64,000 nucleotides of DNA, taken from positions 62,001 through 126,000 of the forward strand of contig SUZW01000001.1 of NCBI GenBank assembly GCA_015059685.1, written 5' to 3'. Source of the stretch: Rikenellaceae bacterium. GTDB lineage: Bacteria; Bacteroidota; Bacteroidia; Bacteroidales; Rikenellaceae. Numbering within the stretch: the stretch's first letter is position 1; each line of letters begins with the position of its first letter. Below are positions 1 to 7,958 of this stretch, piece after piece. The notes beneath the pieces are model-generated. The model was not told the DNA's origin. It saw nothing but the letters and a program-made list of their open reading frames with translations, and did no database searches. Position numbers and translations under genes: made by a program.

Positions 1-724
1 ATACAGGGGTGTAGAGACCAATAGCGTTAGGGAAAGGTACGCCATCGAGGTTGCAACCAATAACATATACATAGATCTCAACCTCTGCCTTGTAGGCTGT
101 GTTGATATCCGGAGTTTTTTCCAATATGGCCTCTGTTGGGAAGTTGCCATTCACACACGACTCGTAGTCCGCATCAACCATCATCTTGGCCCAAGCATAT
201 ACCTTCTCCTCCCAGGTTTTACCTATTGCGGACTCAATGGTGCTCTTCTCGACCTGCTGGATAAGGTAGAACTCGGTTGGGTCGTCAGGTGTGCAGGTGA
301 AGTTGCACGATGTAGGGGTTACATTGCTCCAAGCAAGGTTGAATGGATCCTTCTGAAGAGCCGCCTGGCTTACGGTTACGGTAAGCTCCTCGCTGTTGCC
401 GCACTTCACCGTGAACGAAGCCTCACGGGTTGCTGTCGAAGCGGTGAAGAAGCAGTTTGAGTCATACTTGAATGTGATCTCGCCCTTTGCTTTGTCGGCC
501 TTAAGGTCGTGGATCCACGATGCCGATGGCTCGCCAAAGACTACATTTACATCCGACTCCTGTGACTCGAGGGTGTAAGGTATCGAAGCTTTGCCCGCCT
601 CGTAGTCGAGCTCAACCTCGAGCTGAGCCAACTCAAACGAGGTTACACCACCATCGTTTGTACAAGCTACGCTCGTAAAGAGTGCGAGTGTAGCTACCGC
701 CAAAGTGTAGAGTAATTTTTTCAT
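1..724 (-). CDS. BACON-type lipoprotein, C-terminus cut by window edge
   Basis: My translation from the ATG at 724 gives an open frame of 241 codons running off the window. It begins with a lipoprotein signal peptide (MKKLLYTLAVATLALF, lipobox ending SVAC with Cys21). Residues about 27-115 look like a BACON domain: beta-rich, with a SWIHDL segment and ending VTVSQ. This domain is common in Bacteroidetes surface and carbohydrate-active proteins. The rest is not recognised. The protein is probably exported and anchored by lipid. It is last in the minus-strand gene run and has its own promoter at 767-798. Confidence 0.8.
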   Translation of the reverse strand, partial: MKKLLYTLAVATLALFTSVACTNDGGVTSFELAQLEVELDYEAGKASIPYTLESQESDVNVVFGEPSASWIHDLKADKAKGEITFKYDSNCFFTASTATREASFTVKCGNSEELTVTVSQAALQKDPFNLAWSNVTPTSCNFTCTPDDPTEFYLIQQVEKSTIESAIGKTWEEKVYAWAKMMVDADYESCVNGNFPTEAILEKTPDINTAYKAEVEIYVYVIGCNLDGVPFPNAIGLYTPV

Positions 725-766
725 AATGGTATAAATTAGAATTAAATATTAAGTGTCTTCTATTCG

Positions 767-798
767 CAAAAGTATATTTTTTCGCCCGTTTTCACAAA
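767..798 (-). promoter_or_regulatory. Bacteroidetes-type promoter of the BACON lipoprotein
   Basis: On the minus strand a -33 TTTG (798-795) lies 20 nt from a -7 TACTTTTG (774-767), about 45 nt upstream of the ATG at 724. This matches the known Bacteroidetes consensus TTTG-N19/20-TAnnTTTG. Confidence 0.6.
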
Positions 799-821
799 TT
801 TTTCAATAAAAAACATTGTTT

Positions 822-839
822 TTGGAATATTTATTCCAA
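822..839 (-). terminator. AT-rich hairpin after maf
   Basis: TTGGAATA-TT-TATTCCAA is a perfect inverted repeat starting two bases after the maf stop codon. The T tail is weak, so a terminator role is probable rather than certain. Confidence 0.45.
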
Positions 840-840
840 G

Positions 841-1440
841 TTAGAGGTTTTTTATCAGCCGTTGCAACTCGACATAGAGTCGCTGTACGGGCAGTCCCAT
901 AACATTGTAGAACGACCCCTCGATACGCTCGATGCCGACATATCCTATCCACTCCTGTATGCCGTAAGCCCCCGCCTTATCCATTGGGTGGTACTTTTCG
1001 ATATAGTACGCAATCTCCTCGTTCTCGAGCAGACGGAAAGTAACCAAACTCTCTGCCGAGAAGGATATGCGCTGTGTTGTTGTGCGGAGCGTAACGCCCG
1101 TTACAACTTTGTGTGTCGCTCCCGACAAGGTCTGCAATATTCGCTCGGCATCGGCCCTATCCTTCGGCTTGCCGAGAATTTCGCCACCGGCAATAACCAC
1201 CGTATCGGCCGTGAGCAGGATATCGCCCTCGGTGAGTGCCTGTGGGTAGGCTTCGCTTTTTAGTTGCGAGAGGTACTCGGCAACCCTTTCGGCTTCGAGG
1301 TCGGCAGGGTAGCACTCCTCGCACTCGAACTTCTCGGCAAGGGTAAAGTCGATATCGCACGAGGCGAGCAGCTCACGACGACGAGGTGATGCCGAGGCGA
1401 GAATAAGGCGGTAATTTTTGAGTCTATCTTGCAGTAACAT
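841..1440 (-). CDS. maf: Maf family nucleotide pyrophosphatase
   Basis: This 199-aa protein has the usual Maf length. It opens with the family signature LILASASPRRRELL (residues 12-25), and later carries the ILLTADTVV and LGKPKDRADAERIL segments and the C-terminal GAYGIQEW and GSFYNVMGLP motifs. Maf proteins hydrolyse non-canonical or modified nucleoside triphosphates to monophosphates in the cytoplasm and have been linked to septation control. The gene lies 9 nt after the TrmH-type gene, so the two are probably co-transcribed. The spacer and the end of the upstream gene contain 7-bp tandem repeats. Confidence 0.93.
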   Translation of the reverse strand: MLLQDRLKNYRLILASASPRRRELLASCDIDFTLAEKFECEECYPADLEAERVAEYLSQLKSEAYPQALTEGDILLTADTVVIAGGEILGKPKDRADAERILQTLSGATHKVVTGVTLRTTTQRISFSAESLVTFRLLENEEIAYYIEKYHPMDKAGAYGIQEWIGYVGIERIEGSFYNVMGLPVQRLYVELQRLIKNL

Positions 1441-1449
1441 AGTTCTTTT

Positions 1450-2214
1450 TTAATTTTGCATTTTGCATTTCTCTCGTCTCTCGTCTCTCGTCTCTCGTCT
1501 GAACTCCGAGCATATAACAGCCGTAGCGACAGCCACATTCAGCGACTCCGAGCCACAGCGGTCTGCCGGATAGGGCGGGATAAGCAGTTTGTTCGTAACC
1601 GCCTCGGCTACTTCGGCCGATATACCCTGCCCCTCGTTGCCCATAACAACAACGCCCGACTTCTCGAGCTCGGCCGAGTAGATATTTTCGCCCTCGAGGA
1701 ATGTGCCGTAAATCTTTGTATTGTGCTGCGCTGCAAGCCATTGCGAAAGGTTTGTATAGTGTACTCGCACACGCAAAATAGCCCCCATTGTCGCCTGTAC
1801 AACCTTCGGGTTGAAGCAGTCGGCCGTATCCTCCGAACAGACAATATCGCTGATGCCAAACCAATCGGCCAGGCGAATAATCGTGCCGAGGTTGCCCGGG
1901 TTTTGCACACGGTCAAGCGCCAAAACGAGGTTTTTCGCAGGTTGTGCCTTTGCGAGCGAATGGCGTGGTAACTCAACCACCGCCAAGACCGAATTTGCGG
2001 TTTTCAGCTGTGAGATGCGCTCCATCTCCTTCTCGCTTATCATCTCGCCATCCGAGAATATCGGTTTGGTCTGCAAGATGCGACGAATGCGTAGCGAAGA
2101 GTTGAGAATTTCACCAACCAACTTCTCTCCTTCGGCGATAAACGCACCCAACTCCTCACGACCCTGTTTGGTCGCAAGCGATTTAATATCAACTATTTCG
2201 GCTCGTGTTATCAT
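1450..2214 (-). CDS. TrmH/SpoU-type RNA 2'-O-methyltransferase
   Basis: This 254-aa protein has an N-terminal substrate-binding domain (about residues 1-95) and a SPOUT fold with the three family motifs: LVLALDRVQNPGNLGTIIR (about 95-113), VVMGNEGQGIS (about 198-208) and LLIPPYPADRCGSESLNVAV (about 219-238). SpoU enzymes methylate ribose 2'-OH groups in rRNA or tRNA using SAM; the target here cannot be told. The last ~16 residues (RRETRDERREKCKMQN) are encoded by a 7-bp tandem repeat tract and look like read-through into repeat DNA, not family sequence. Confidence 0.9.
   Translation of the reverse strand: MITRAEIVDIKSLATKQGREELGAFIAEGEKLVGEILNSSLRIRRILQTKPIFSDGEMISEKEMERISQLKTANSVLAVVELPRHSLAKAQPAKNLVLALDRVQNPGNLGTIIRLADWFGISDIVCSEDTADCFNPKVVQATMGAILRVRVHYTNLSQWLAAQHNTKIYGTFLEGENIYSAELEKSGVVVMGNEGQGISAEVAEAVTNKLLIPPYPADRCGSESLNVAVATAVICSEFRRETRDERREKCKMQN
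1453..1498. repeat. two adjacent 7-bp tandem tracts
   Basis: ATTTTGC occurs twice at 1453-1466, and after a short link CTCTCGT occurs four times in perfect tandem at 1471-1498. The second tract encodes the charged C-terminal tail of the TrmH-type methyltransferase on the minus strand. Related CTCTCGT tracts lie at 3305, 13660 and 15809. Confidence 0.9.
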
Positions 2215-2236
2215 ATTTTTAGGGCTATTAGCTTTT

Positions 2237-2250
2237 AGCCATTAGCCATT
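2237..2250. repeat. AGCCATT 7-bp repeat, two units
   Basis: AGCCATT-AGCCATT lies between the RNase Z stop and the TrmH-type start. Longer tracts of the same unit lie at 9238-9260 and 11874-11897. Confidence 0.75.
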
Positions 2251-2254
2251 ATTT

Positions 2255-3163
2255 TTATATTTTATAGATTGCGCCTTCGTGGGCAATTTCAGTTTCGGGA
2301 AATATGGCTCTTGCCTCCGCTAACAATGGTTCTTTATCCTTGTAGCGAGATGAGAAGTGACCAATCAAAAGACGCTTTGCACCCGCAGCCAAGGCCGTTT
2401 TTGCGGCATCTTCCGAGGTGGCGTGTCCTCGCTCTTTCGCCTCCTTCTTCTGGGCTGCGGCATAGGTTGCTTCGTGGTAGAGCATATCCACCCCTGCAAC
2501 ATATTTCGCTACTGCACCCGAACGATTTGTGTCGGAGCAATAGGCGTACGACTGCGGAGGGTGAGCCACAAAAGTAATCTTCGAGTTCGGCAAAACGGTA
2601 CCATCTTCCAACTCGATATCCTCTCCCTCTTTGGCTGCAACTATCTGCTTTATGGTCAAGCCATAACGCTCAATGGCAAACTTATCCACATTGCGTGGCA
2701 GTGGTTTCTCCTTGAAGAGGTATCCCGAGGTTGGTACTCGGTGGCGAAGAGGTATGCTCCACACCTCCAACGAGCGATTTTCAAAGACGATTTGGTGTTT
2801 CGTGGTATCGACTTCCACCCACTGCACCTCGTATGGCAACTCCTTGTCGAAGTAGCGCAGATGGTACTCCAAAATCTCGCCAAAGGGGCGTGGCGCATAG
2901 ACCGTAAGCGGTGTTTTGCGACCATAAAGACCGAGCGTAGAGATTAGCGGAAACAGACCAAAAACATGGTCGCCGTGAAGATGTGAGATAAAGACTGCCC
3001 GCAGGCGCAACGGGTTGATGCCACAGCAGAACATCTGCTGCTGCACACCCTCCCCTGCATCGACCAAGTAGTACTGCTCGTTGCAGTTCACCACCTGTGC
3101 CGAGGGGTGTCCGTTTGCAGTCGGTTTGGCCGATGCAGCACCTAGAATTGTTACACTAATCAT
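2255..3163 (-). CDS. rnz: Ribonuclease Z
   Basis: This 302-aa metallo-beta-lactamase-fold enzyme carries the zinc motif HLHGDH, preceded by YLVDAGEGVQQQM, and the later GHFSSRY motif. RNase Z trims the 3' trailer of tRNA precursors before CCA addition, which matters here because neither tRNA in this window encodes CCA. I chose the ATG at 3163 (MISVTILG) because it gives the usual family start and length. The longer frame to 3220 adds 19 residues that read into a long-hairpin repeat. The gene lies 40 nt before the TrmH-type gene. Confidence 0.93.
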   Translation of the reverse strand: MISVTILGAASAKPTANGHPSAQVVNCNEQYYLVDAGEGVQQQMFCCGINPLRLRAVFISHLHGDHVFGLFPLISTLGLYGRKTPLTVYAPRPFGEILEYHLRYFDKELPYEVQWVEVDTTKHQIVFENRSLEVWSIPLRHRVPTSGYLFKEKPLPRNVDKFAIERYGLTIKQIVAAKEGEDIELEDGTVLPNSKITFVAHPPQSYAYCSDTNRSGAVAKYVAGVDMLYHEATYAAAQKKEAKERGHATSEDAAKTALAAGAKRLLIGHFSSRYKDKEPLLAEARAIFPETEIAHEGAIYKI

Positions 3164-3167
3164 AGTT

Positions 3168-3289
3168 AAAATTGTTCTGATTGGTAAATTTTGCACCTTA
3201 CTTGCGTCGTAAATGCTCACATACGGTTAGTATGCTTCGCTTTCCGCCACTGCGTAACGCACAAAATTTCCTCAATCACCTCCAATTTT
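3168..3289. repeat. long-hairpin intergenic repeat, copy 1
   Basis: This 122-nt element folds end to end. The outer arms AAAATTG (3168) and CAATTTT (3283) pair, then GATT/AATC, then GGTAAATTTTGCAC with GCACAAAATTTCC. The centre is CTCA-CATAC-GGTTA-GTATG. It lies between trxB and rnz. It shares layout and conserved unpaired bases with copies at 13419 and 39595 but has different arm bases. Confidence 0.85.
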
Positions 3290-3304
3290 AAGGTTCTCGG
3301 TTTA

Positions 3305-3334
3305 CTCTCGTCTCTCGTCTTTCGTCTCTCGTCT
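3305..3334. repeat. CTCTCGT 7-bp tandem tract, four units
   Basis: Units are CTCTCGT, CTCTCGT, CTTTCGT, CTCTCGT. The tract touches the trxB stop codon (3333-3335), so it is the immediate 3' flank of that gene. Confidence 0.9.
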
Positions 3335-4259
3335 ATTTCTGCGAAGCAAGAAATCTCTCTGCATCGAGCGCAGCAATACAGCCCGAGCCAGCGGCTACGA
3401 TAGCCTGACGGTAGTGTGGGTCACGCACATCGCCCGCAGCAAAAACGCCCTCAACCGATGTCTTCGATGTTCCCGGCTCGACTACGATGTAGCCCTGCTC
3501 GTCGAGTTCGAGCTGTCGGTCGAACAACTCCGTGTTCGGGTGGTGTCCGATAGCGAGGAAGAAGCCCGAAATTGCGAGCTCATACTCCGAGCCATCGCCC
3601 TTGCGGAGGCGAACGCCCGTAACACCCTCCTCGTCACCCAACACCTCGGCGGTGTTATGCTCGAACAAGACCTTTATATTTGGTGTATTGAATACTCGCT
3701 CCTGCATAGCCTTCGATGCACGAAGATATGGCTTACGCACAACGAGATATACCTGACGGCAGAGCGACGCAAGGTATGTTGCCTCCTCGCAAGCGGTGTC
3801 GCCACCACCCACGACTGCAACATCCTGCTTGCGGTAGAAGAAGCCGTCACAAGTGGCACAAGCACTTACACCCATACCCCTAAACTTCTTCTCCGAAGGC
3901 AAGCCGAGGTACTTTGCCGAGGCTCCAGTAGCCACGATAACAGCCTCTGCCTCAACCTCCTTCTCGCCATCTACGACAAGGTGGAATGGGCGTGACGAGA
4001 GGTCAATCTTGGTGACGATGCCCGTGCGGATATCTGCGCCCAGACGCTTGGCCTGCTCACGCATATCGTTCATCATCTCGCCTCCCTGCACACCATTCGG
4101 GTAGCCCGGGAAGTTCTCAATCTCGGTTGTTGTGGTGAGCTGTCCGCCCGGCTCAATGCCCTCGTACAGCACTGGGTTCAACGCAGCACGAGCTGCATAG
4201 ATGGCAGCGGTGAAACCCGCAGGTCCGCTACCGATAATCAAAACTTTTACTCTCTCCAT
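3333..4259 (-). CDS. trxB: Thioredoxin reductase
   Basis: This 308-aa flavoprotein is of typical TrxB length. It has the FAD site VLIIGSGPAGFTAAIYAARA (about 6-25), the redox-active CATCDGFFY (about 135-143), the NADPH site VAVVGGGDTACEEA and the C-terminal FAD motif GVFAAGDVRDPHYRQ. It passes electrons from NADPH through FAD to the disulfide of thioredoxin in the cytoplasm. It lies 17 nt downstream of the ABC exporter gene. A 7-bp repeat tract begins at its stop codon. Confidence 0.95.
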   Translation of the reverse strand: MERVKVLIIGSGPAGFTAAIYAARAALNPVLYEGIEPGGQLTTTTEIENFPGYPNGVQGGEMMNDMREQAKRLGADIRTGIVTKIDLSSRPFHLVVDGEKEVEAEAVIVATGASAKYLGLPSEKKFRGMGVSACATCDGFFYRKQDVAVVGGGDTACEEATYLASLCRQVYLVVRKPYLRASKAMQERVFNTPNIKVLFEHNTAEVLGDEEGVTGVRLRKGDGSEYELAISGFFLAIGHHPNTELFDRQLELDEQGYIVVEPGTSKTSVEGVFAAGDVRDPHYRQAIVAAGSGCIAALDAERFLASQK

Positions 4260-4276
4260 ATCTTTTTATGTCTTTG

Positions 4277-6109
4277 TTATTTCACATTTTGCAACTCTAC
4301 CAACTTGGCATATACTCCCCCTCGAGCCAACAACTCCTCGTGTCGGCCCTGCTCGACAATGCGACCATCGTCGATAACCACAATCTTGTCGGCATTCATA
4401 ATCGTCGAGAGGCGGTGGGCGATGACTATCGAGGTGCGACCCTTCAATACCTTTGTCAAGGCATCCTGCACAAGCTTCTCGCTCTCGGTATCGAGGGCAG
4501 ATGTCGCCTCGTCGAGTATCAGCAGATCGGGGTTCTTCAGCACCGCACGGGCTATGCTCAAGCGTTGACGCTGTCCGCCCGAGAGCTTACCACCTCGGTC
4601 ACCGATATTGGTGTCGTAGCCCTCATCCCACTCACGGATGAAGGTGTCGGCATTGGCAATCTTTGCCGCCTCGACAACCTCCTCATCTGTTGCGGAGGTG
4701 CGACCGAGGGCGATGTTGTTGCGGATGGTGTCGTTGAAGAGTACCGTATCTTGCGACACAAGGCTCATACGCTTGCGCAGCGACTCCTGCTTGTAGTTGC
4801 GTATCGAGATACCATCTATCAGAATATCTCCCTTTGAAGTATCGTAGAAGCGGGCTACCAACTCGCTCAATGTCGATTTTCCGCCACCCGAAGGACCTAC
4901 CAATGCTACCGTTTCGCCCTTGCGTACATCGAACGATACACCATGGATAACCTCTCTTGTATCGTCGTACGAGAACGAAACATCGCAGAACTCGATCTTC
5001 TCCTTCAACCCATCGAACTCGATAGCGTGGCTCTTGTCGTTAATATCATTCTTGGCATCAAGCACCTCAAACAGACGCTCTCCTGCAGCAACACCTTGGT
5101 TGATATTGGCAAATTGGTCGATAAAGGCTCGCACGGGACGGGTAATCTGCGAGAAGGCTGCGATGAAGGCGATAAAGCCTGCCGCACTCATCGACCCCTC
5201 CATAACGAGGAAGCCACCAAACACCAAGATTACCGCTACGGCCGTGATACCCAAAAACTCACTCATTGGCGAGGCCAGCTGCTGGCGACGAGCCATCCAC
5301 AGGAGGGTCTGTGCCAAGTTCTCGTTCAGGGCGTGGAACTTCTCCTTGATATAGTCGGCTGCGGTGTAGGTCTTAACAATTTTGATACCGCCCAACGACT
5401 CGTCAAGCACACTCACCAAGTCACCCATACGCCTCTGGCTGCGACTTGCGGGGTGGCGCAGACGCTTCACGATGCCTCCTATGATAAAACCGACAAATGG
5501 CAAGAAGAAGACCGCAAAGAGCGACAACTCCCACGAGATATTGAGCATCAGCACAAGGTAGCCGAGGATAAGGAAAGGCTCACGGAACGCCACCTGCAAG
5601 GTGTTTGTTATGCAGAACTGCACGACCATAACATCGGATGTTATGCGCGATATGATATCGCCCTTGCGTTGACCTGCAAAGTAACCGACATCCTTACCTA
5701 TTACGCTGTCGAACAACTCGTTACGCATACGCTGCACGGTGCGCACTCGCATATTCTCCACGGTGTAACCACCGAGGTAGCGAAAGAGGTTCGAGAGCAG
5801 GTTCATTGCAATAAGCACAACCGCCAAAATCGAGAGTATCTTGGTTGTCGAGAACTCTGCCCCGAAGATCATTGTATAGATGTAGCTCACCCACTGCGAT
5901 ATTGCCTCCTCGTTGAAGGCGAAGGCAGGAGTCTCATATATCGGCTGGAACGAGTACCCCTCTGAAAACATTGCGTTCAGGATAGGGATAATCATCGCAT
6001 AGTTGAAGGTGTTGAACACGGCATGCAACGCTGCGAAGAAGAAGTATGGAACTGCATATCGGCTTATGGGCTTTGCAAAACCCAACAAGCGCATATAGGT
6101 TTTCAGCAT
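4277..6109 (-). CDS. MsbA-like ABC exporter (fused permease and ATPase)
   Basis: This 610-aa half-transporter has an N-terminal membrane domain of about six helices (residues ~15-330) and a C-terminal ATPase domain. The ATPase shows Walker A GPSGGGKST, Q-loop SLVSQDT, signature LSGGQRQRLSIARA, Walker B LLILDEATSALD and H-loop VIAHRLST. Homodimers of this class export lipids, lipid A precursors, peptides or drugs. The substrate cannot be told from sequence; a lipid-flippase role is an inference from overall similarity to MsbA. It lies 18 nt after the DHH phosphoesterase gene and 17 nt before trxB, so these three probably form an operon. Confidence 0.9.
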   Translation of the reverse strand: MLKTYMRLLGFAKPISRYAVPYFFFAALHAVFNTFNYAMIIPILNAMFSEGYSFQPIYETPAFAFNEEAISQWVSYIYTMIFGAEFSTTKILSILAVVLIAMNLLSNLFRYLGGYTVENMRVRTVQRMRNELFDSVIGKDVGYFAGQRKGDIISRITSDVMVVQFCITNTLQVAFREPFLILGYLVLMLNISWELSLFAVFFLPFVGFIIGGIVKRLRHPASRSQRRMGDLVSVLDESLGGIKIVKTYTAADYIKEKFHALNENLAQTLLWMARRQQLASPMSEFLGITAVAVILVFGGFLVMEGSMSAAGFIAFIAAFSQITRPVRAFIDQFANINQGVAAGERLFEVLDAKNDINDKSHAIEFDGLKEKIEFCDVSFSYDDTREVIHGVSFDVRKGETVALVGPSGGGKSTLSELVARFYDTSKGDILIDGISIRNYKQESLRKRMSLVSQDTVLFNDTIRNNIALGRTSATDEEVVEAAKIANADTFIREWDEGYDTNIGDRGGKLSGGQRQRLSIARAVLKNPDLLILDEATSALDTESEKLVQDALTKVLKGRTSIVIAHRLSTIMNADKIVVIDDGRIVEQGRHEELLARGGVYAKLVELQNVK

Positions 6110-6127
6110 AACGGCTCTCTATTTTTA

Positions 6128-7156
6128 TTAAACATTACCCTCCTCGTGGTACTCCTTTACTGCTTTGATATAGTGGGCTATGGTCTCCTCCATCGAGACA
6201 AACGACTTACCACCTGCCGCATTCTTGTGGCCTCCGCCATTGAAGTAGCGACGAGCAAAGGTATCGACATCGACATCACCCCTCGAGCGCAACGACACAC
6301 GGATAAAGCCCGTTTGTGCGGTAAACATTGCCGACATCTTCATCTTCTTTATCGTGAGCGGGTAGTTTACGAAGCCCTCGTTATCGCCCTGCTGGAACCA
6401 GAAACGACGCATCTCCTCCTCGGTGAGCGACATATAGGCCACACGACCACCGAGCAAGGTCTTCATCTTGCGATGTATGGCATAGCCAAAGAGCTTGGCA
6501 CGACCCTCGGTGAAGGAGTTATAGACATTGTTGTAAATCGTCGGGATGTCTATACCCGTAGCCGATAGTGCTGCAACACACTCGAAGAGCTCGGGTGTGA
6601 GGTTCGAGAAGGCGAAGTTGCCCGTGTCGGTCATAATACCGACATAGAGTTGTGTCGCCACCGTAGCCGTAATGGCCTCCTTGCCAAAGAGTGCCACGAT
6701 AATCGTGTACATCAAAAATGCTGTGCTCGATGACTCGGGGTACGAGAAGGCTACATCGAAACCCTCCGACGGTTGCAGGTGGTGGTCGATAAGTACTCGC
6801 TTTGCCGTGGTGTTTTTGGCCACTGCCTCACCGAGCGCATCGGCACGAGTCAAGGCGTTCATATCGGCACAAACTATGATGTCGGCCTTTTCGATAGCGG
6901 CATCGGTGCGGTGTTCTTCGTCGTTACGATATATCACAAGGTCACCGGAGCAAGGTATCCATCGCAGGTAGTATGGGTAGTTGTTTGGCAGGGCACACAA
7001 CACCTCGTGTCCTCTGCTGCGCAACACCTCTGCCAAGGCCAACGATGAGCCAATGGCGTCGCCATCGGGGTTGGTGTGGCCCACAATAACAATCTTTTTT
7101 GGCGTGGCGAGAAGTTCGCCCAACGCACCAATTTTTTCTCTCTCTATATTCATCAT
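6128..7156 (-). CDS. DHH-family phosphoesterase, NrnA-like
   Basis: This 342-aa protein has the DHH motifs GHTNPDGDAIGSSLA (I), CADMN (II), IDHHLQ (III) and TDTGNF (IV), then a DHHA1 domain ending YFNGGGHKNAAGG. NrnA-type enzymes degrade short oligoribonucleotides and can dephosphorylate pAp, using Mn2+, in the cytoplasm. I start at the ATG at 7156 (the next ATG at 7153 is equally possible). The frame stays open to 7366, but that part reads through a promoter and the upp terminator and is not coding-like. Confidence 0.9.
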   Translation of the reverse strand: MMNIEREKIGALGELLATPKKIVIVGHTNPDGDAIGSSLALAEVLRSRGHEVLCALPNNYPYYLRWIPCSGDLVIYRNDEEHRTDAAIEKADIIVCADMNALTRADALGEAVAKNTTAKRVLIDHHLQPSEGFDVAFSYPESSSTAFLMYTIIVALFGKEAITATVATQLYVGIMTDTGNFAFSNLTPELFECVAALSATGIDIPTIYNNVYNSFTEGRAKLFGYAIHRKMKTLLGGRVAYMSLTEEEMRRFWFQQGDNEGFVNYPLTIKKMKMSAMFTAQTGFIRVSLRSRGDVDVDTFARRYFNGGGHKNAAGGKSFVSMEETIAHYIKAVKEYHEEGNV

Positions 7157-7171
7157 TATACCTAATTGCCA

Positions 7172-7179
7172 CAAAGGTA
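7172..7179 (-). promoter_or_regulatory. -7 element upstream of the DHH gene
   Basis: TACCTTTG on the minus strand, 15 nt before the ATG at 7156, matches the Bacteroidetes -7 box. I see no TTTG at the ideal upstream spacing. Confidence 0.5.
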
Positions 7180-7209
7180 GTAATTTTTGCGAAAAAAGTA
7201 TATAACAAA

Positions 7210-7241
7210 GGGCATAATACAAATAAATTTGTATTACACCC
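7210..7241 (-). terminator. palindromic hairpin after upp
   Basis: TAATACAAAT-AA-ATTTGTATTA (7215-7236) is a near-perfect palindrome, extended by GGG/CCC on the outside. It lies about 30 nt past the upp stop codon. It is most likely a terminator; a protein-binding operator is also possible. Confidence 0.55.
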
Positions 7242-7269
7242 TCCTGTTTTATCGTGTTAGAGGCCCTCG

Positions 7270-7923
7270 CTACAGCTTCTCGCCGAAGCAGAGATCGCCC
7301 GCATCGCCCAAGCCCGGAACGATATATTTGTGCGGGTTGAGCACAGGGTCCACCGTAGCAACCCACAAATCGACCTCCTCCGAGTTGGTGTGCTTCAGCA
7401 CATAATCTACACCCTCATCACAGCCCAAAACCGATACGATATGGGTATGTGCAGGTTTGCCACCACGGGCGCAGAGTGTCTCGAATGCGGCAATCATAGA
7501 GGTTCCCGAGGCGAGCATCGGATCGACCAAAATCAAGGTCTTACCCTCGAGCGATGGGCAGGCGTTGTACTCGACCTTAATCTCGAACTCGCTCTCGCTG
7601 GTGTAGCTGCGGTAGGCCGATATAAAGGCGTTTTCGGCATCGTCAAAGTAGTTCAACAAACCCTGGTGCAAAGGCAGTCCTGCACGCAAAATCGTTGCCA
7701 AAACAATCTTGTCGGCAATGGTGTTTACGGTCGCTGTGGCAAGAGGTGTGGTAACCTCCTCGGGGTGGTAGTTCAAGCACTTCGAGAGCTCGTAGGCAGC
7801 ACACTCGCCTACACGCTCCAAGTTGCGACGAAAGCGCATCGAATCCCTCTGCACACTTCTACTGCGCAGCTCTGCCAAGAACTTGTTGATGATGGAGTTC
7901 TCCTTGTCTAAAATATGCAACAT
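7270..7923 (-). CDS. upp: Uracil phosphoribosyltransferase
   Basis: This 217-aa protein has the PRPP-binding loop LILVDPMLASGTS (about 129-141) and the C-terminal uracil-binding segment IVPGLGDAGDLCFG. It converts uracil and PRPP to UMP in pyrimidine salvage. Length fits the bacterial family. It starts 35 nt after the hflX stop, so it may be read from the hflX transcript, and is followed by a hairpin at 7210-7241. Confidence 0.95.
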   Translation of the reverse strand: MLHILDKENSIINKFLAELRSRSVQRDSMRFRRNLERVGECAAYELSKCLNYHPEEVTTPLATATVNTIADKIVLATILRAGLPLHQGLLNYFDDAENAFISAYRSYTSESEFEIKVEYNACPSLEGKTLILVDPMLASGTSMIAAFETLCARGGKPAHTHIVSVLGCDEGVDYVLKHTNSEEVDLWVATVDPVLNPHKYIVPGLGDAGDLCFGEKL

Positions 7924-7958
7924 AATCGGTAAGAATTTAGGCTGTTAGTCTTTCGGGG

